Source of the DNA: JAXGXJ01 sp040772905
Lineage (GTDB): Bacteria; Actinomycetota; Thermoleophilia; RBG-16-64-13
Reading direction: 5' to 3'
Assembly (NCBI GenBank): GCA_040772905.1
Contig: JAXGXJ010000007.1
Location: forward strand, 186,001 to 250,000
Length of the DNA: 64,000 nt
Under the pieces are notes generated by a model, which ran no database searches, was not told where the DNA came from, and saw only the letters and a program-made list of their open reading frames with translations. The position numbers and the translations under genes are program-made. Positions 1 through 8,698 of this stretch are shown here, one piece after another. Each line of letters starts with the position of its first letter. Positions within the stretch are counted from its first letter, which is position 1.

Positions 1-330
1 CAACGTGGCGTAGGGGATAGCGCGCAGCCGGTCGTCGTCGATGTTCTTGCCACAGCGGTCGCACACACCGTAGGTGCCCTGTTCGATCTTCTCGAGCGCT
101 CGCTCCACCTGCACCAGCAGTCGCTCGGTGTTGGCCTGCACGGTCTCGGTCATCTCACGATCGTGGGTGACGGTCCCCACGTCAGCCATATGCTGATCGG
201 ACGATTCCTCCCCCGATTCGTCTTCCAGTGACGTAGCCAGCGACCTCGCCAAGCGCTCGCCCTCGCCTCCGAGTTGCGCGCGCATCAACAGAAGCTCTTC
301 TCGCGCCTTCTCCACATCGACCGCCACCAT
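1..330 (-). CDS. DksA/TraR-family zinc finger protein, C-terminus cut by window edge
   Basis: The 110 visible residues begin MVAVDVEKAREELL at an ATG (328-330) preceded by an AGGAGG ribosome binding site. They run through an acidic N-terminal helical part into the C4 zinc-finger half-motif CDRCGKNI near residues 90-97, followed by the typical DDDRLRAIPYATL sequence. The second cysteine pair lies beyond position 1, so the gene is partial. Family knowledge: DksA/TraR-like proteins bind the RNA polymerase secondary channel or act as small zinc regulators. The match of the short helix plus C4 finger is good, but which subfamily this is cannot be told without the missing end. It lies downstream of, and on the same strand as, the thiolase gene, with about 115 bases between. 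Confidence 0.85.
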   Translation of the reverse strand, partial: MVAVDVEKAREELLLMRAQLGGEGERLARSLATSLEDESGEESSDQHMADVGTVTHDREMTETVQANTERLLVQVERALEKIEQGTYGVCDRCGKNIDDDRLRAIPYATL

Positions 331-445
331 GACCTCCTGAACGACGACAAGGATCCAGAGCCACAGACCCATTCACTGAATACCGCCCGCAGGCCCGGGC
401 AAAACCAGCCTGCAACACCCGCGACGTCCCCCCGACCGATTTCGG

Positions 446-1654
446 CTAGGCCACCTCCCGCGTCCAGAGCGAAGCCATGGATGGGCCGCCGCCCACGCAC
501 AGCGAGGCGCCGCCGACGGTCAGCCCGAGACGTTCCATCTCGTGATACAGGGTGACGATCAGCCGAAGGCCCGTGCAGCCGACGGGATGCCCGAGAGAGA
601 TGCCGGAGCCGTTGTGATTGACGTTCTCCAGGTCCAGGTCGATGCCCTGCTCCTCCTTGAGCATGCGCTGCACGCCAAGGAACTGCACGGCGAAAGCCTC
701 GTTGATCTCCCAGTACTCCACGTCGGCGAACGCCATGCCGGCCTGCCGCAGGCACTTGGGGATGGACACCGCCGGACCCAACCCCATGAGGTGCGGCGGC
801 ATGCCCTCTGTACAGATGTTGATGAGCTTCATGAGAGGCTGGATGCCCAGTTCCGCCGCCTTGTTGCGCGACATGAGCACCGCGGCCGCGGCGCCGTCGC
901 AGATGCCCGAGGCGTTCCCGATGGTCACGACCCCGTCGTCTTTGAATGGCGTGGCCATCTCGGCCAGGCTCTCGAGGGTGAGATCGCGGTCGACGTGCTC
1001 ATCGGTATCGAAGATCACCGGCGCCTTCCTCCCCTCCAACTCCAAGGGGACGACCTCGCGCGTGAACCGGCCTTCGTCGATGGCTCGGGCGGCGCGCTGG
1101 TGGCTCATGAGGGCCAAGCGGTCGCACGCATCGCGAGCGATCCCGTAACGCGCGCCGATGTTCTCAGCCGAGATGCCCATATGGCCGGGTATGAGAGCGT
1201 CGATGAGCGCGTCGTGGAACAAGTGGTCTTCCATGGCGTCCTGATCGATCTCTTTCTTGCCTTTTATCTTGGGGATGAGATAGGGAGCGTTGGTCATGCT
1301 CTCCACGGCGACCACCAGGGCGATCTCGGTCTTGCCCAACATGATGTTGTGGGCGGCGATCTCCACGGCCCGCATGCCCGATGCGCAGTTCTGGTTTATG
1401 GACACCGCCCCGCTGCGCGGAGCCAAGCCCAGGGCCACACCCACCTGGCGGGCCGGTAACGATCCCTGCAACGCTGTGAGGATCTGGCCCATACAGATCT
1501 CGTCGATGTCTGCCGCGGCGACCCCGGAGCGCCTGATGGCCTCCCGTCCTGCGGCGACCGCCAACTCCTTGGCCTGTACCTTCTTCAGACTGCCCCACAG
1601 CGTCCCGATGGGCGTCCTGCACGCGCTCGCCAGCACTACTTCCTGCAACTCCAC
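446..1654 (-). CDS. Acetyl-CoA C-acetyltransferase (thiolase)
   Basis: A 402-residue protein of full thiolase length. It begins near residue 5 with VVLASACRTPIG, the usual thiolase opening. It has the nucleophilic cysteine in NQNCASGMRA (about residue 90), the catalytic GHP motif in the NHNGSGISLGHPVGCTG block and the second active cysteine in SLCVGGGPSM near the C-terminus. The start is a GTG at 1652-1654 preceded by a GTGAGG sequence. Thiolases of this type interconvert two acetyl-CoA with acetoacetyl-CoA, or act in beta-oxidation. The neighbours (TDT transporter, selABC) do not identify the pathway. Family assignment is secure; substrate chain length is not. Confidence 0.93.
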   Translation of the reverse strand: MELQEVVLASACRTPIGTLWGSLKKVQAKELAVAAGREAIRRSGVAAADIDEICMGQILTALQGSLPARQVGVALGLAPRSGAVSINQNCASGMRAVEIAAHNIMLGKTEIALVVAVESMTNAPYLIPKIKGKKEIDQDAMEDHLFHDALIDALIPGHMGISAENIGARYGIARDACDRLALMSHQRAARAIDEGRFTREVVPLELEGRKAPVIFDTDEHVDRDLTLESLAEMATPFKDDGVVTIGNASGICDGAAAAVLMSRNKAAELGIQPLMKLINICTEGMPPHLMGLGPAVSIPKCLRQAGMAFADVEYWEINEAFAVQFLGVQRMLKEEQGIDLDLENVNHNGSGISLGHPVGCTGLRLIVTLYHEMERLGLTVGGASLCVGGGPSMASLWTREVA

Positions 1655-1735
1655 GACCTCACTCGCCTCCTCTATGCGTCGGCGCCCCGCGCCGGCACGC
1701 GTCTCTCTCCCCTCACGGTCCCGAATCCGGCAGTC

Positions 1736-2722
1736 TCACTCCTCCACGCAGATCCGCGCCCGCAGTACGTTCCGCACAGTCAGGAAGGCAAGGGTGCAGA
1801 TCACGACGATGAGGACGGCGAAGACCACCAGAGAGAGCACGTGGAAGAAGAGCTTCTCGGTTTGGTTGTACATGAGCACACTGGCGATGGTGAGGGCCGC
1901 GATCGGAAAGGAGTAGGCCCACCAGGACAAGAAGAAATGCACGCGACGCAGCATGCCCATCTGCACCAGCAGGAACAGGAACACGAAGGCAGCGAAGAAG
2001 TACAGCACGTTCGCGAAGCTGTCCAGGCCTCCGATGAGCTTCACGTAGGCGATGAAGCCCACCGCCGGAGGAGCCAGCAGTATGAAGAAGGTGGGGAGCA
2101 GCTTCTCGGGCAGAGGGTGATGGAAGAAGATCCGGTAGAAGAACAGCGTCTGCAACACCAGCCAGAACACCACCCCCACGCTGAAGAAGAACCAGGAGAT
2201 CTCATGGGGGGCATGCACCACGCCGGCGATAGGCACGAGGATGTTGCCCACCACGGGGATGAACCACACCGGGCTCATGTGCTTGATCTCGAACTTGGGT
2301 TGCTGCACCCAGATGCTGAGGATGATGAGCGTGAGCACGAGGTGCAACACGGTGCCGATGATCCAGAACACGAAGGAAGTCACCGTGCTCAGAGGCAAGA
2401 AGGCGATGCTCACCAACAGAAGGCTGATGGAGAAGGCCGGGAAGAAGCTGATACGCACGGGGTCGTTGAACTCACGGGCGCAATCGGGCCGGTGGCCGAT
2501 GAGCTTGATGGCATACACCGCGGTCAGGACCAGGAAGATGAGCAGGTCGATGGCCAAGAGGACGGTGCTCGGTACGTCGGTGATCTCGAGCGACTCCTCG
2601 ACCTTCTGCGTGGCGATCACGAACCCCGTGAACCCCATGACGATGGCGAAGAACGAGATGGGGAAGTTGCCGATGCGGGTAGGCAGAGGAGCAGGTTGCT
2701 CAGCCTGCATCGTATCGCTCAT
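1736..2722 (-). CDS. TDT/SLAC1-family membrane transporter (TehA-like)
   Basis: A 328-residue, very hydrophobic protein with about ten membrane segments. The N-terminal FPISFFAIVMGFTGF is the hallmark of the tellurite-resistance/dicarboxylate transporter (TDT) and SLAC1 anion channel family. I chose the ATG at 2720-2722 because a GGGAGGT ribosome binding site sits seven bases upstream. An in-frame GTG at 2740 is possible but would lack one. Family members pass anions such as nitrate, chloride, malate or sulfite, and the substrate here is unknown. It lies directly downstream of selC on the same strand. Confidence 0.85.
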   Translation of the reverse strand: MSDTMQAEQPAPLPTRIGNFPISFFAIVMGFTGFVIATQKVEESLEITDVPSTVLLAIDLLIFLVLTAVYAIKLIGHRPDCAREFNDPVRISFFPAFSISLLLVSIAFLPLSTVTSFVFWIIGTVLHLVLTLIILSIWVQQPKFEIKHMSPVWFIPVVGNILVPIAGVVHAPHEISWFFFSVGVVFWLVLQTLFFYRIFFHHPLPEKLLPTFFILLAPPAVGFIAYVKLIGGLDSFANVLYFFAAFVFLFLLVQMGMLRRVHFFLSWWAYSFPIAALTIASVLMYNQTEKLFFHVLSLVVFAVLIVVICTLAFLTVRNVLRARICVEE

Positions 2723-2769
2723 CTCGAGACCTCCCGTCACAGGATGGACCGCGAACTACGTGGACAAGA

Positions 2770-2869
2770 TGGCGGAGCGGCATGGGGATCGAACCCACCC
2801 GGGACGGGCCTACCGCCCCACACTGGTTTTGAAGACCAGGCCGGCCACCAGGCCGAAGGCCGCTCCGCC
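2770..2869 (-). tRNA. selC: tRNA-Sec (selC), anticodon TCA
   Basis: On the minus strand the transcript begins GGCGGAGC and ends GCTCCGCC, an 8-bp acceptor stem as expected for tRNA-Sec. It is about 100 nucleotides long with an extended variable arm. The anticodon stem CTGGT...ACCAG encloses the loop CTTCAAA, with anticodon TCA reading UGA. A TTCGATCC T-loop is present. No CCA end is encoded. It lies 11 bases downstream of selB in the same direction, so selA, selB and selC form one cluster. Confidence 0.95.
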
Positions 2870-2880
2870 ACCAGTCTAGC

Positions 2881-4902
2881 TCAAGTCTTCGGACGATGGC
2901 GGCGGCGGCGCAGGCGCCGCGCCTCCCCCACCCGCAAGGTCAGGCCTTCGGAATCCATGTGTTCCAAGAGAGCCTGGGCATAGCGGCGAGAGGTGCCCAG
3001 CAGATCACGGGCCTCGGCCAGAGTGAGTGGAGCCGCCTCCATGGCCGACGCCAGCGCCGAGAGCAACGATTCCAGCCGTTCAGTCGGGTAATAGAGGTCT
3101 TCGCCCACCCGCACCAGCCGGCCTTGCCGCACCAGCGCCTCTACGATCTTCTGTGACGTCCGCGCGTCCAGCCCGGCTGCCTGCGCGGCCGCGGCCACGC
3201 TCGGGGTCTCGGCGGATCCTGCAGCCCCCCCGGCGGGCTCCACACTCTCGAACTGCACGAGCAGGCTCTGTGCGCTCTCGTCGAGATCGATCTCCGTCGC
3301 AGCCGCTCCGTCCACCCAACGGTAGCCGTGCTCCGTGCGCTCGATGTCGGAACCCACCGTCAGACGACCCAGCGCGGCGTCCAATGCCGGCCATTCCTTG
3401 CCACCTGTCATCTCACGCCGCAGCTCGCCCAGCGTCAGGTAGGGATCGAGCTTGTCGTCCTGGGCCTGCCGGCGAAGACGTTCGAACACCTTGTCCGCAA
3501 GGGCCGAGAGTGACGGACCGTGGAACAACAGGCCTCCTGCCTCGAGAGCACGCCCGGCGTTCACAAGCGCGTCCACGGCGGCGCTGATCCGGCCACGCGC
3601 GGAGCGCCACAGGAACGGGCTGCCCTCCAGCCGGGCCCTCTGCACCCCCTGAGGGAACGCCTCCTCCAACAAGAGCTCCGCCACCGCCTCGGGCCGGCCT
3701 TCCTCCAGCAGCGTCAGGCGCTCATGCCAACGCAGGCCCGTGCCGTGCTTGCGCGCCGAAGGGTCCACAATCCGGCCTCCACCCAGCGTGGTCACAGGCG
3801 TCACCGAGCGGAGGATGAAGTGGTCTCCCGGGTACACCAGAGCCTTCTCCTCGAAACGCACCTGTGCGTAGCACGATCCCCCCGGCTCCAGCCGATCCCG
3901 GTCGGCCAACACCACTTTGGCCAGGATCTCGGCAGTACCATGATCGACGCGTGCCCGCTGGACACGAGGCAGCGGAGCACCGGCATCGGAGAGCAAGGTC
4001 AGGCGCACATCGGCCAGATAGGTGGGTTCGATGCTGGGGTCTTTGACCACCCACTGGCCGCGCATGACCTCGTCACGGTCGATGCCGGTGAGGTTCAGCG
4101 CCACTCGTTGCCCGCCTTCGGCTCTGGGTACCTCGCGGTCGTGCACCTGCACGCTGCGCACCCGTACGTCACGTGCGCCCGCCACGACGCCACTGTGTCC
4201 TGAGCGCGGAGGAAGCACGGCCACGCTGTCCTCGGCGCTCAGCGATCCCGACCAAAGAGTGCCGGTGATGACGGTACCGATGCCCTTCAGCGAGAACACG
4301 CGGTCCACGGGCATGCGAGTCGCGGGATAGGCCGGGCGCGGTGGCACCCCTTCCCCTAGACGGTCGAGCCCGGCGAGGAGCTCGGGCAGCCCCTCGCCGG
4401 TCACGCCGCTCACGGCCACGATGGGCGCATCCGCGTAGCGTGTGGAGAGGAGGAACTCCTCCACATCCGCGCGCGCCAACTCCACCATCTCGGGATCCAC
4501 CATGTCCGTCTTGGTGAGCGCCACCGCTCCCGCGGGGATGTCCAGCAGCTCTATCACGCGCAGATGCTCGCGCGTCTGAGGCATGACCCCGTCATCGGCG
4601 GCCACCACCAGCAGGAAGAGGTCAATGCCGGTGGCACCGGCCACCATGGTCTTGACGAACCGCTCGTGGCCGGGGACATCGACCACCGAGAGGTGCCGTC
4701 CACTGGGGAGGGTGAGCTGCGCAAAGCCGAGTTCGATACTGATGCCACGCTCCTTCTCCTCCTTCAGCCGATCGGTGTCCCGACCGGTGAGGGCTTTGAC
4801 GAGCGTGGTCTTGCCGTGATCGATGTGTCCGGCGGTACCCAGAGTCAGCGGCCTCGGGGTGCTGCCGGCATCGGGAGCGTGGGAGTGGTCACTCACGGCC
4901 AT
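2881..4902 (-). CDS. selB: Selenocysteine-specific elongation factor SelB
   Basis: A 673-residue translational GTPase. The G1 motif GHIDHGKTT lies near residue 24, with DVPGHE (G3) and TKTD (G4) in order. EF-Tu-like domains II and III follow, then a long C-terminal part made of winged-helix repeats that would bind the SECIS RNA hairpin. The start at ATG 4900-4902 lies four bases after the selA stop. An upstream in-frame extension inside selA is Arg-rich and unlike SelB, so I rejected it. SelB delivers Sec-tRNA to UGA codons on the ribosome. Order selA-selB-selC on one strand supports co-transcription. Confidence 0.96.
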   Translation of the reverse strand: MAVSDHSHAPDAGSTPRPLTLGTAGHIDHGKTTLVKALTGRDTDRLKEEKERGISIELGFAQLTLPSGRHLSVVDVPGHERFVKTMVAGATGIDLFLLVVAADDGVMPQTREHLRVIELLDIPAGAVALTKTDMVDPEMVELARADVEEFLLSTRYADAPIVAVSGVTGEGLPELLAGLDRLGEGVPPRPAYPATRMPVDRVFSLKGIGTVITGTLWSGSLSAEDSVAVLPPRSGHSGVVAGARDVRVRSVQVHDREVPRAEGGQRVALNLTGIDRDEVMRGQWVVKDPSIEPTYLADVRLTLLSDAGAPLPRVQRARVDHGTAEILAKVVLADRDRLEPGGSCYAQVRFEEKALVYPGDHFILRSVTPVTTLGGGRIVDPSARKHGTGLRWHERLTLLEEGRPEAVAELLLEEAFPQGVQRARLEGSPFLWRSARGRISAAVDALVNAGRALEAGGLLFHGPSLSALADKVFERLRRQAQDDKLDPYLTLGELRREMTGGKEWPALDAALGRLTVGSDIERTEHGYRWVDGAAATEIDLDESAQSLLVQFESVEPAGGAAGSAETPSVAAAAQAAGLDARTSQKIVEALVRQGRLVRVGEDLYYPTERLESLLSALASAMEAAPLTLAEARDLLGTSRRYAQALLEHMDSEGLTLRVGEARRLRRRRHRPKT

Positions 4903-4906
4903 GCTG

Positions 4907-6526
4907 CTACTCCGAGCGGGGAGCCTCTTCCGGCGCCGCGCCCGCCGCGCGAGACGCACCCGGCGTCTCCGGGGCAGTCGCGGCATCATCCGGGGCGGCG
5001 CCGCCGACCGTGGTGCCGGTCAAGCGCGCGACGGCCCACGCCATGCTCTCCGCCACCGCCTGCACGTCGGCAGGATCCAAAGCCAGCACGTCCAGATGCA
5101 GACTGTCTTGAGCCACGCGCGTGACCACCGGGATCGGGGCACGGCGCAGCTCGGCCTCCAGCGCAGCTACACCCACCACCCGGTTGCTGACACCGGCCGC
5201 CTCCGGGGCAGACCAGCCGCCGGGTCCCCCAGCCACACCCGCCGGTCGCGCCGAGCCGCCGAACGCCCCGCTCTCAAGACGCTCCTCGGGGAAGCGCACG
5301 CGCACCGCATGCGAAGACAATTCCTCCAGCGGCATCGACCCGCCGCCGGCCCGCCCCCGGGACTCTTCCACCTCCAGGATGAAGCCGTCGGGACAGCGCT
5401 CCTCGATGGCCGCCTCCAGTGCCGTCGCGACAGCCGCAGTCTCCTCGGGAGTCCGGCTGACGAAGCGCAGCGTGGGTATGAGGCTCCGGGCGCGCTCGGG
5501 ATCCTGGTACAGCAGCAGCGTGCCCTCCAGCGCCGCCAACGTCATCTTGTCGAGACGCAGAGCCCGCGCCACAGGATGCCGACGCAGCTTCTGGATGACC
5601 TCGCCCCTGCCCAGCAGGATGCCGGCCTGCGGACCGCCCAACAACTTGTCCCCGCTGAAGCAGACCAAGTCGACCCCCGCACGCAACGACGACGCCACCG
5701 TGGGCTCGCCTCGAAACGCGCTCGACTCCAGCAGAGCGCCGCTGCCGAGGTCGTCGGCCACCAGGAGGTCTTTCCGCCGCCCCAGTTCAACGAGATCGGG
5801 CAGGTCGACCTCTTCGGTGAAGCCCATGATGCGATAGTTGGAGGTGTGCACCCGCAACAAGAGGGCGGTATCGCCGGTGATGGCGGCTTCGTAGTCTTCC
5901 ACCCGGGTCCGGTTGGTGGTACCGACCTCCACCAGTTTCACGCCGCCGGCCCGCATGATGTCGGGCATGCGAAACGAGCCGCCGATCTCCACCAGTTGCC
6001 CGCGCGAAACCAACACCTCGCGGCCGCCGGCCAACGCCATGAGTAGAAGCAGCACGGCACCAGCGTTGTTGTTGACGGCGAAGGCGTCCTCGGCGCCGGT
6101 CAACCGCTTCAGAAGACTCTCGACGTGCGCCTCGCGGCGGCCGCGGTCACCGGCCTCCAGATCGTATTCCAGGTTGTTGTAGTGGCGGGCAACCTCGGCC
6201 ACCCGTTGCACCACGCTCTCGGCGAGGCAGGAGCGCCCCAGATTGGTGTGCACGACCACGCCGGTGAGGTTGAGCACCCGTCGCAGACCGGGCCTGCTCC
6301 ACGAGCCGAGGAGTTCCTCGGCCCCCGCCGCCACTGCGTCGGGTGAGACTTCCACGGTGCCGGCGGTCGCCACGATGTTGCGCCGCAGTTCATCCACCGC
6401 GGCACGCACGGCTTCCACTACCTGAGCCCGGCCGTGACGCTGCAGGAGAGGGGTCAGCCGTGAGTGCTGGAGTACCTCGTCCACGGCAGGCAGGCGGCGC
6501 AGAGCGTTCCTGGTGGGTTCGTCCAT
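4907..6526 (-). CDS. selA: L-seryl-tRNA(Sec) selenium transferase SelA
   Basis: A 539-residue PLP enzyme that converts Ser-tRNA(Sec) to Sec-tRNA(Sec) using selenophosphate. Visible features are the N-terminal alpha-helical domain (LRRLPAVDEVL), VVHTNLGRS and the PLP-lysine block FSGDKLLGGPQAG. The start ATG at 6524-6526 has a GGAGGGGACG ribosome binding site. The protein is longer than the usual 450-470 residues. The excess is a Gly/Ser/Ala-rich stretch inside the C-terminal domain (about residues 395-435) and an Ala/Pro/Glu-rich tail after about residue 500. Both look like disordered additions, not new domains. Confidence 0.95.
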   Translation of the reverse strand: MDEPTRNALRRLPAVDEVLQHSRLTPLLQRHGRAQVVEAVRAAVDELRRNIVATAGTVEVSPDAVAAGAEELLGSWSRPGLRRVLNLTGVVVHTNLGRSCLAESVVQRVAEVARHYNNLEYDLEAGDRGRREAHVESLLKRLTGAEDAFAVNNNAGAVLLLLMALAGGREVLVSRGQLVEIGGSFRMPDIMRAGGVKLVEVGTTNRTRVEDYEAAITGDTALLLRVHTSNYRIMGFTEEVDLPDLVELGRRKDLLVADDLGSGALLESSAFRGEPTVASSLRAGVDLVCFSGDKLLGGPQAGILLGRGEVIQKLRRHPVARALRLDKMTLAALEGTLLLYQDPERARSLIPTLRFVSRTPEETAAVATALEAAIEERCPDGFILEVEESRGRAGGGSMPLEELSSHAVRVRFPEERLESGAFGGSARPAGVAGGPGGWSAPEAAGVSNRVVGVAALEAELRRAPIPVVTRVAQDSLHLDVLALDPADVQAVAESMAWAVARLTGTTVGGAAPDDAATAPETPGASRAAGAAPEEAPRSE

Positions 6527-6573
6527 CGTCCCCTCCTTTGCGTGTGCGGGCGCCGGCGCGGACGGACCGTCGC

Positions 6574-7596
6574 TCAGCGTTCGCGTTCCAGGAAGAAATC
6601 GGCCATGGAGGCCAGCACGTCGCGCGCCCGCGAGGTTGGGAGTGCGTCCAGATGTCCGCGTGCTTCCAATATCAGCCCGCGGGCTTTCGCCCGTGCATAT
6701 TCCACCGAACCGTGATGTTGCATGAGTTCGACCACCCGCGCGGCCTCATCGAGGCTCTTCTCCCGGCCGCGCCGGAGCAAGGCCACCATCTCCGCCCGGT
6801 CCTCCGCGGAGGCCGCGCTCAGGCAGTGGATCACCATGAGCGTACGTTTGCTCTCGAGCACGTCACTCAGGTAATCCTTGCCCATGGTGCGTTCGTCGCC
6901 GAGGATGTTCAGGAGGTCGTCCTGGATCTGGAAGGCGATGGAGGAGTTCTTGCCGAACTTCGCGAGAGCCGCGATCTGCTCCTCCGATGCACCGCCCACT
7001 ATGGCCCCAACGGTCAGAGGCGCGATGCCGCTGTAGTACCCGGTCTTGCCCAGAGCCATCTCGAGATAATCGTCGGGGGTGAGGTCGTAGACGTCGTCCC
7101 GGACCCAACCCACATCCAGCGCCTGGCCCTCGACGGTGCGGGCGCTCATCTCGCCGATGGTGTCGAGCACACGCAACTTGGTGGCATCGCTGAGTTCCGG
7201 GTCGCGCACCACGATCGTGCAGACCAGTCCCAGCGCATAGTCGCCGGCGTTGATGGCCAGGGGTGCGCCGTGCAGTATGTGGGCGCACTTCTGATCGCGG
7301 CGCATGACACTGGCATCCATGATGTCGTCGTGGATGAGCGCCGCTGCATGGAAGAACTCGATGGCGCAACCGCTGGAAAGCGCCAACCGCGGGTCACCGC
7401 CCACCGCCTCACACGCCAGCATGGCCATAGCCGGCCGTACCCGCTTGCCCCCACGCCCCACGAACTCGTCAAGGATCTCGTAGAGATAACGGTCGAGCGC
7501 ACTGCCCTTCGGAACGACATCCAGATACTCGTGCAGCCGCGCGTCGATCCCGCGGCTCACCTCACTGAGGTAGTCGACAAAGAGATCAACGCTCAT
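6574..7596 (-). CDS. Polyprenyl diphosphate synthase (trans-isoprenyl transferase)
   Basis: A 340-residue protein with the two aspartate-rich motifs of trans-prenyl transferases: DDIMD in the region HAAALIHDDIMDAS and DDLLN in AFQIQDDLLNILGD. It also has the GGKRVRPAM block near the N-terminus. It condenses isopentenyl diphosphate with allylic diphosphates to give quinone side chains or carrier lipids. The ATG at 7594-7596 is preferred because GGAG lies six bases upstream. An ATG twelve bases earlier is also open. Chain length cannot be assigned from the sequence. It is on the same strand as, and about 170 bases downstream of, the sortase gene. Confidence 0.92.
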   Translation of the reverse strand: MSVDLFVDYLSEVSRGIDARLHEYLDVVPKGSALDRYLYEILDEFVGRGGKRVRPAMAMLACEAVGGDPRLALSSGCAIEFFHAAALIHDDIMDASVMRRDQKCAHILHGAPLAINAGDYALGLVCTIVVRDPELSDATKLRVLDTIGEMSARTVEGQALDVGWVRDDVYDLTPDDYLEMALGKTGYYSGIAPLTVGAIVGGASEEQIAALAKFGKNSSIAFQIQDDLLNILGDERTMGKDYLSDVLESKRTLMVIHCLSAASAEDRAEMVALLRRGREKSLDEAARVVELMQHHGSVEYARAKARGLILEARGHLDALPTSRARDVLASMADFFLERER

Positions 7597-7741
7597 GACA
7601 GGCTCCATTCCGGCGCGGTTATGCCCGGCGCCCGACGATCACCGGGGTCATCGAAACGACGATAGCACGGCGCCGTCAGTCGCGGAACGGATCGACGACC
7701 ACCAGCAGCCGAAGACACGCCCAGGCTGCAACGGCACGCGG

Positions 7742-7761
7742 GCGCCTCAGCCGAGGCACCG
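7742..7761 (-). terminator. Short hairpin downstream of the sortase gene
   Basis: Seven bases after the sortase stop, minus-strand sequence can fold into an 8-bp GC-rich stem (one G-U pair) with a four-base loop. No T-run follows, so it may be a weak terminator or a 3' stabiliser. The rest of the roughly 170-base gap up to the prenyl synthase start shows no gene. Confidence 0.35.
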
Positions 7762-7767
7762 AGCCGG

Positions 7768-8631
7768 TCAAGGAGCCGCGGCCGCCGTCTCGGTCAGCTT
7801 GAAGCTGATGAGATCGCCCTGAGCCACGATCCGCTGCCGCGCGCTGTAGAGCGGATGGCAGGCAGCCAGAGATACCTGCTCCCGGCCACGCTGCGCCACC
7901 TCTTCCACTTCGTCCGGATAGACGATGATGACCCTGGTAATTGCGTAACGAGCCACGGCGTATGGGAGCACAAGGTCGATGATGTCGCCCACCTCAAGGT
8001 CGTTCAGCTTACGGAAGGGTGCGCCGTAGGTGGTACGGTGGCCCGAGATCACGAAGTTGCCTCCCTGGCCTGGAAAAGGCGTCTCCTCCCAGTGCCCCGG
8101 CCCCTCGCGCAGATCGCCCGTACTGGTCCCTTCCAGCATGACCACGTCCACCCCGATGGACGGGATCAGGATCTTGCCTATGGGTTCTCCGGTCTTGCCG
8201 CCCACTTGGGCCTCGAAGGTGTCCGCGGCTGCGCGAAAGGCCGCCAGCTGGGCTTGGCGCTGCTGTTCGAGCGCCTTCTGGGCCGCCTGGGCCGCCGCCA
8301 ACTCAGAGGCGTCCACAGCCACGCTGTTGGAAGTGGCCTCAGCATTCGCGGCCCTCTGCTCAAGGGTGATGAAGTCACCCGAGTCGATGGTGGCCGCAGT
8401 GAAGACCATGGCGGGGTTGCTCTCTTCGAGTTCCTCGCGCAACTGCCGTTGCTCCCACCACGTGTAGCCCCAGGTGCCGATGGGATACAACAGCACCAGC
8501 ACTCCGGCGATGATCATGCAGTTGGCCAGCCACCATTTCCAACTTCGCCGGCGGCGCTTCACCTTGTCCGGTCCGAGGACCGCCGGCCCGGTAAGCGTCG
8601 AAGACATCGTATCGTGCGTCTCCGTCTCCAT
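7768..8631 (-). CDS. Class E sortase
   Basis: A 287-residue protein. A basic cytoplasmic stretch (KRRRRSWKWW) precedes one membrane anchor at about residues 35-57. Next comes a coiled, Ala/Gln-rich stalk (about 65-140) and then the sortase fold. The catalytic residues are visible as His198 in ISGHRTTYG, Cys259 in LAACHPLYS and the arginine in SARQR. The order TM, stalk, catalytic domain matches actinobacterial class E sortases. These act outside the membrane and join sorting-signal proteins to the wall. No protein with an obvious LPXTG or LAXTG tail is encoded in the window, so the substrates are elsewhere. Transcription diverges from manC across a 67-base gap. Confidence 0.9.
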   Translation of the reverse strand: METETHDTMSSTLTGPAVLGPDKVKRRRRSWKWWLANCMIIAGVLVLLYPIGTWGYTWWEQRQLREELEESNPAMVFTAATIDSGDFITLEQRAANAEATSNSVAVDASELAAAQAAQKALEQQRQAQLAAFRAAADTFEAQVGGKTGEPIGKILIPSIGVDVVMLEGTSTGDLREGPGHWEETPFPGQGGNFVISGHRTTYGAPFRKLNDLEVGDIIDLVLPYAVARYAITRVIIVYPDEVEEVAQRGREQVSLAACHPLYSARQRIVAQGDLISFKLTETAAAAP

Positions 8632-8698
8632 GTGCCGAGTATACCTGTGACCGTGGGCGCCGCATGCGCAGGTGCGTTACCCGTGGTAGATTGGCGTA

